A model generated the notes under the pieces. That model worked only from the letters and a program-made list of their open reading frames with translations, searched no databases and was not told the origin of the DNA. Positions 61,670 through 64,000 of a DNA stretch of 64,000 nucleotides are shown one piece after another; within the stretch, counting starts at the first letter, position 1, and each line of letters starts with the position of its first letter. This stretch comes from Moraxella caviae (GTDB lineage: Bacteria; Pseudomonadota; Gammaproteobacteria; Pseudomonadales; Moraxellaceae), in contig NZ_MUXU01000022.1 in the NCBI RefSeq assembly GCF_002014985.1, positions 1 to 64,000 on the forward strand, in the 5' to 3' direction. Both the position numbers and the translations under genes were made by a program.

Positions 61670-63949
61670 TCACTTCCTAGCCTTTTTCTTAGACTTTTTA
61701 CCTTTTTCGGCTTTCTCGCTGCGGGATTTGCTTGCCTTTTTCTTTGATGAAACGGCATTGCCGCCTTGGGTTAGCTGCTCAACCAATGCAAAATCAATCT
61801 GCAGCAAATCCATATTCACGCCAGCAACTTGCACGGTCAGTAAATCACCCAAACCAAACACGCTGCCACGCTCGCCAATCAGCTGCTGCGTTTTTTCATC
61901 ATAGGTGAAATACTCTTCGCCAAGATGCGAAATGTGAATCAATCCGTCAATGAACAGCTCATTGAGCGTCACAAATACGCCAAAATTGGTCACGGTGGTG
62001 ATGGTTGCGCTAAATTCATTACCAACGTGGCGCTTCATATAATGGCATTTTAGCCACGTTTCCACTTCACGGCTGGCTTCTTCGGCGCGGCGTTCGGTCA
62101 TGGATGTGTGTTCGCCTGCTTCGTCTAGCGATTTGTACAGTGGTTTTTTGCCTTTTTTATTAGTCACAAAATCCTTGATGGCGCGGTGCAGCATCAAATC
62201 TGGATAACGGCGAATTGGCGAAGTGAAATGGCTGTATTCATCATACGCCAAGCCAAAATGCCCAATATTATCTGCCGAATAATTCGCCTGCATCATAGAG
62301 CGCAGCAGCATACTGTGAATGCTCACCGCATCTGGGCGGTCTTTGGTGGCGGCAATGATGCGCTGATAATCGGTGTGCGTTGGGTTTTCACTTGGAAAGG
62401 CAAGCCCAAAGGTTTTGACATAATCCGACAAGCGCAATGCCTTTTCATCGCTTGGTTTGTCGTGATTGCGATACAAGACAGGTAATTCGTGCTTGAGCGC
62501 AAAATTTGCCGCACAAGTATTGGCAAGCAGCATCATCTCTTCAATCAGCTTGTGCGCATCGCCGCGTGTGCGTGCCTTGATGTCTTTGATGTCGCCATCT
62601 TCGCCAAAGACGATGTAAGTTTCGGCAGTTTCAAACGCCATCGCGCCACGCTCTTCACGTTTTTTATCCAATATTTGATAAATCTGGTGCAATGTATCCA
62701 CCGATTTAATCACATCAGGATTGCGCACCAAATCATCAGGCAAAGTTTCGTTGCTTGGGTCGTCAAAAAACGCATTGACTTGATTATACGTCAGACGTGC
62801 TTTTGAGTGCATGACGGCAGGGTAAAATTCATAGCCGGTAACATTGCCTGCGCGCGAAAGTTTGATGTCGGCAACCATGCACAGTCTGTCCACTTTTGGG
62901 TTTAGCGAACACAGCCCATTAGACAACACTTCTGGCAACATGGGAATCACACGGTGCGGAAAATACACACTCGTGCTGCGCTCATAAGCGTCCACATCCA
63001 AAGGCGAGTTTGGCGTAACATAATGGCTGACATCGGCAATGGCAACCACCACACGATAATTACCGCCAGCACGTTTTTCGGCAAAGACCGCATCGTCAAA
63101 GTCGCGCGCATCTTCGCCATCAATGGTGATGAGCGGCAACTCACGCAAATCGGTGCGGCCTTTGCGCTCAGTGGCGCTCGGCTCTTTATAATCGTGCGCT
63201 TGCTCTAAGGCGGCAGCGCTAAATTCATCAGGAATGCCGTGATTATGCACGGTGGTTTCAATGATGAGTTCTCTGTCGTTTAGTCCTGTCAGGCGTTCGG
63301 TGATTTTGCCTGTGGCGTATTCTTGATAAGTCGGAAAATCAATGATGGCAACTTTCACGCTGTCGCCCAACTCCGCTTGCCAATGCGCCACGTCTTCATC
63401 GGTCAAGGTGATAGGCTGGTGGGCGTTTGCACCGCCAAGCTGCACCATAAAACCTTCGTCATCGCTTGTTAAAATGCCGATAAATTCATTGTGCGCACGC
63501 TTGATGACATTGATAATGCGTGCTTCTGGCTTGCCACGAAATTCATTGGCAACCGCTTCAACTTCATCGCCATCAAACACCACGCGCATTTGTTTTTCAT
63601 GCACGAACAAATCTGGTATATCGTCCAGCACCAAAAAGCCAAAGCCTTTGGCGTTGCTTGTGATTTTACCACGTACGATGTTTGGCAAGGGCGCAATACC
63701 AAAATGAATGCCGTCTTCACGAATCAGTTGCCCGTCTCGCAGCATGGCTTTTAGGCGGTTATTTAGGGCGAAAAATTTTTCTTCATCGCCTAGGATTTCA
63801 AAATGCATACCCAAACTTTCGGCAGTTGCCGCCATGCCTTCATTGATGAGTTTTGCCACCGTTTGTAAAATCAGCAGGCGTGAAGGAATGGGGTTTTGGT
63901 ATTTGTTGGCTTCGCTGTGGGCGTTTGGGTCGTTCCAAGTGTTTGTCAT
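61670..63949 (-). CDS. rnr: Ribonuclease R
   Basis: 759 residues. Helix-turn-helix and two cold-shock domains lead to the RNB domain with ITIDGEDARDFDDAVFAE (catalytic Asp cluster near residue 275), FPHRVIPMLPEVLSNGLCSL and SPIRRYPDLMLHRAIKDF; the S1 domain (SATITTVTNFGVFVTLNELF) and a Lys-rich tail end the protein. It degrades structured RNA 3' to 5'. The upstream region (63950-64000) runs off the window. Confidence 0.96.
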   Translation of the reverse strand: MTNTWNDPNAHSEANKYQNPIPSRLLILQTVAKLINEGMAATAESLGMHFEILGDEEKFFALNNRLKAMLRDGQLIREDGIHFGIAPLPNIVRGKITSNAKGFGFLVLDDIPDLFVHEKQMRVVFDGDEVEAVANEFRGKPEARIINVIKRAHNEFIGILTSDDEGFMVQLGGANAHQPITLTDEDVAHWQAELGDSVKVAIIDFPTYQEYATGKITERLTGLNDRELIIETTVHNHGIPDEFSAAALEQAHDYKEPSATERKGRTDLRELPLITIDGEDARDFDDAVFAEKRAGGNYRVVVAIADVSHYVTPNSPLDVDAYERSTSVYFPHRVIPMLPEVLSNGLCSLNPKVDRLCMVADIKLSRAGNVTGYEFYPAVMHSKARLTYNQVNAFFDDPSNETLPDDLVRNPDVIKSVDTLHQIYQILDKKREERGAMAFETAETYIVFGEDGDIKDIKARTRGDAHKLIEEMMLLANTCAANFALKHELPVLYRNHDKPSDEKALRLSDYVKTFGLAFPSENPTHTDYQRIIAATKDRPDAVSIHSMLLRSMMQANYSADNIGHFGLAYDEYSHFTSPIRRYPDLMLHRAIKDFVTNKKGKKPLYKSLDEAGEHTSMTERRAEEASREVETWLKCHYMKRHVGNEFSATITTVTNFGVFVTLNELFIDGLIHISHLGEEYFTYDEKTQQLIGERGSVFGLGDLLTVQVAGVNMDLLQIDFALVEQLTQGGNAVSSKKKASKSRSEKAEKGKKSKKKARK

Positions 63950-64000
63950 TGTTATGGATGTTCTTTTTTTGGTTGATTTATGTCAATCATTGTCGTGTTC

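Overview
This 64 kb window is a chromosomal segment of a gammaproteobacterium, most probably a Moraxella or close relative in the Moraxellaceae. The evidence is a UbiM-type ubiquinone hydroxylase, an IS1016-type (IS1595 family) transposase end, a Na+-translocating NADH dehydrogenase (nqrABCDEF), cmoAB, and an isolated ftsQ-ftsA-ftsZ group. The taxonomic call is inference from gene content; no database search was possible.

Layout. 1-1.8 kb: end of an IS1016-type element abutting a damaged operon whose surviving gene encodes a coiled-coil, single-pass membrane protein, tentatively part of a GTPase-associated conflict system. 1.8-8.2 kb (minus strand): ubiM, a small unknown gene, apbE, folA, thyA, lgt, rppH. 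8.5-25 kb: OsmC and MAPEG proteins, coaX, birA, a TSUP permease, smc, msrA, cmoA, cmoB, DUF2788, argS, a SPOR protein, DUF808, a small lipoprotein and rpsU. 25-28.8 kb: ftsQ, ftsA, ftsZ. 28.9-37.6 kb: PHP phosphatase, FKBP-type isomerase, LysE exporter, APC permease with a TauD-family dioxygenase, then the ubiquinone genes ubiE-ubiJ-ubiB. 37.7 kb: tRNA-Leu(CAA).

37,777-51,065 is an integrated mobile element of about 13.3 kb, bounded by an 18-bp direct repeat copied from the 3' end of tRNA-Leu(CAA). It carries a P4-type tyrosine integrase, an AlpA regulator, an HTH protein, a leader with nested small ORFs, and a DUF927 replication helicase. Its two ends hold inverted clusters of a GCGGGAACAG iteron, plus an identical 18-bp arm-type repeat. 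No capsid or packaging gene is visible. The cargo between integrase and alpA is a dense toxin-antitoxin/defence array: hicAB, a truncated brnA, brnTA, vapBC, a rhodanese lipoprotein, a DUF4298 protein, and two closely related RelA/SpoT-type nucleotidyltransferases flanking a Doc (Fic) toxin with a 44-residue candidate antitoxin. This is the most interesting part of the window.

51.2-64 kb: bioC and bioF, a second Ala/Glu-rich lipoprotein, tRNA-Pro(GGG), nqrF-E-D-C-B-A (minus strand), hisA and rnr. ApbE at 3.8-4.9 kb is the FMN transferase expected to flavinylate NqrB and NqrC, so the two ends of the window are linked functionally. UbiM and UbiE/J/B serve the quinone pool that Na+-NQR reduces.
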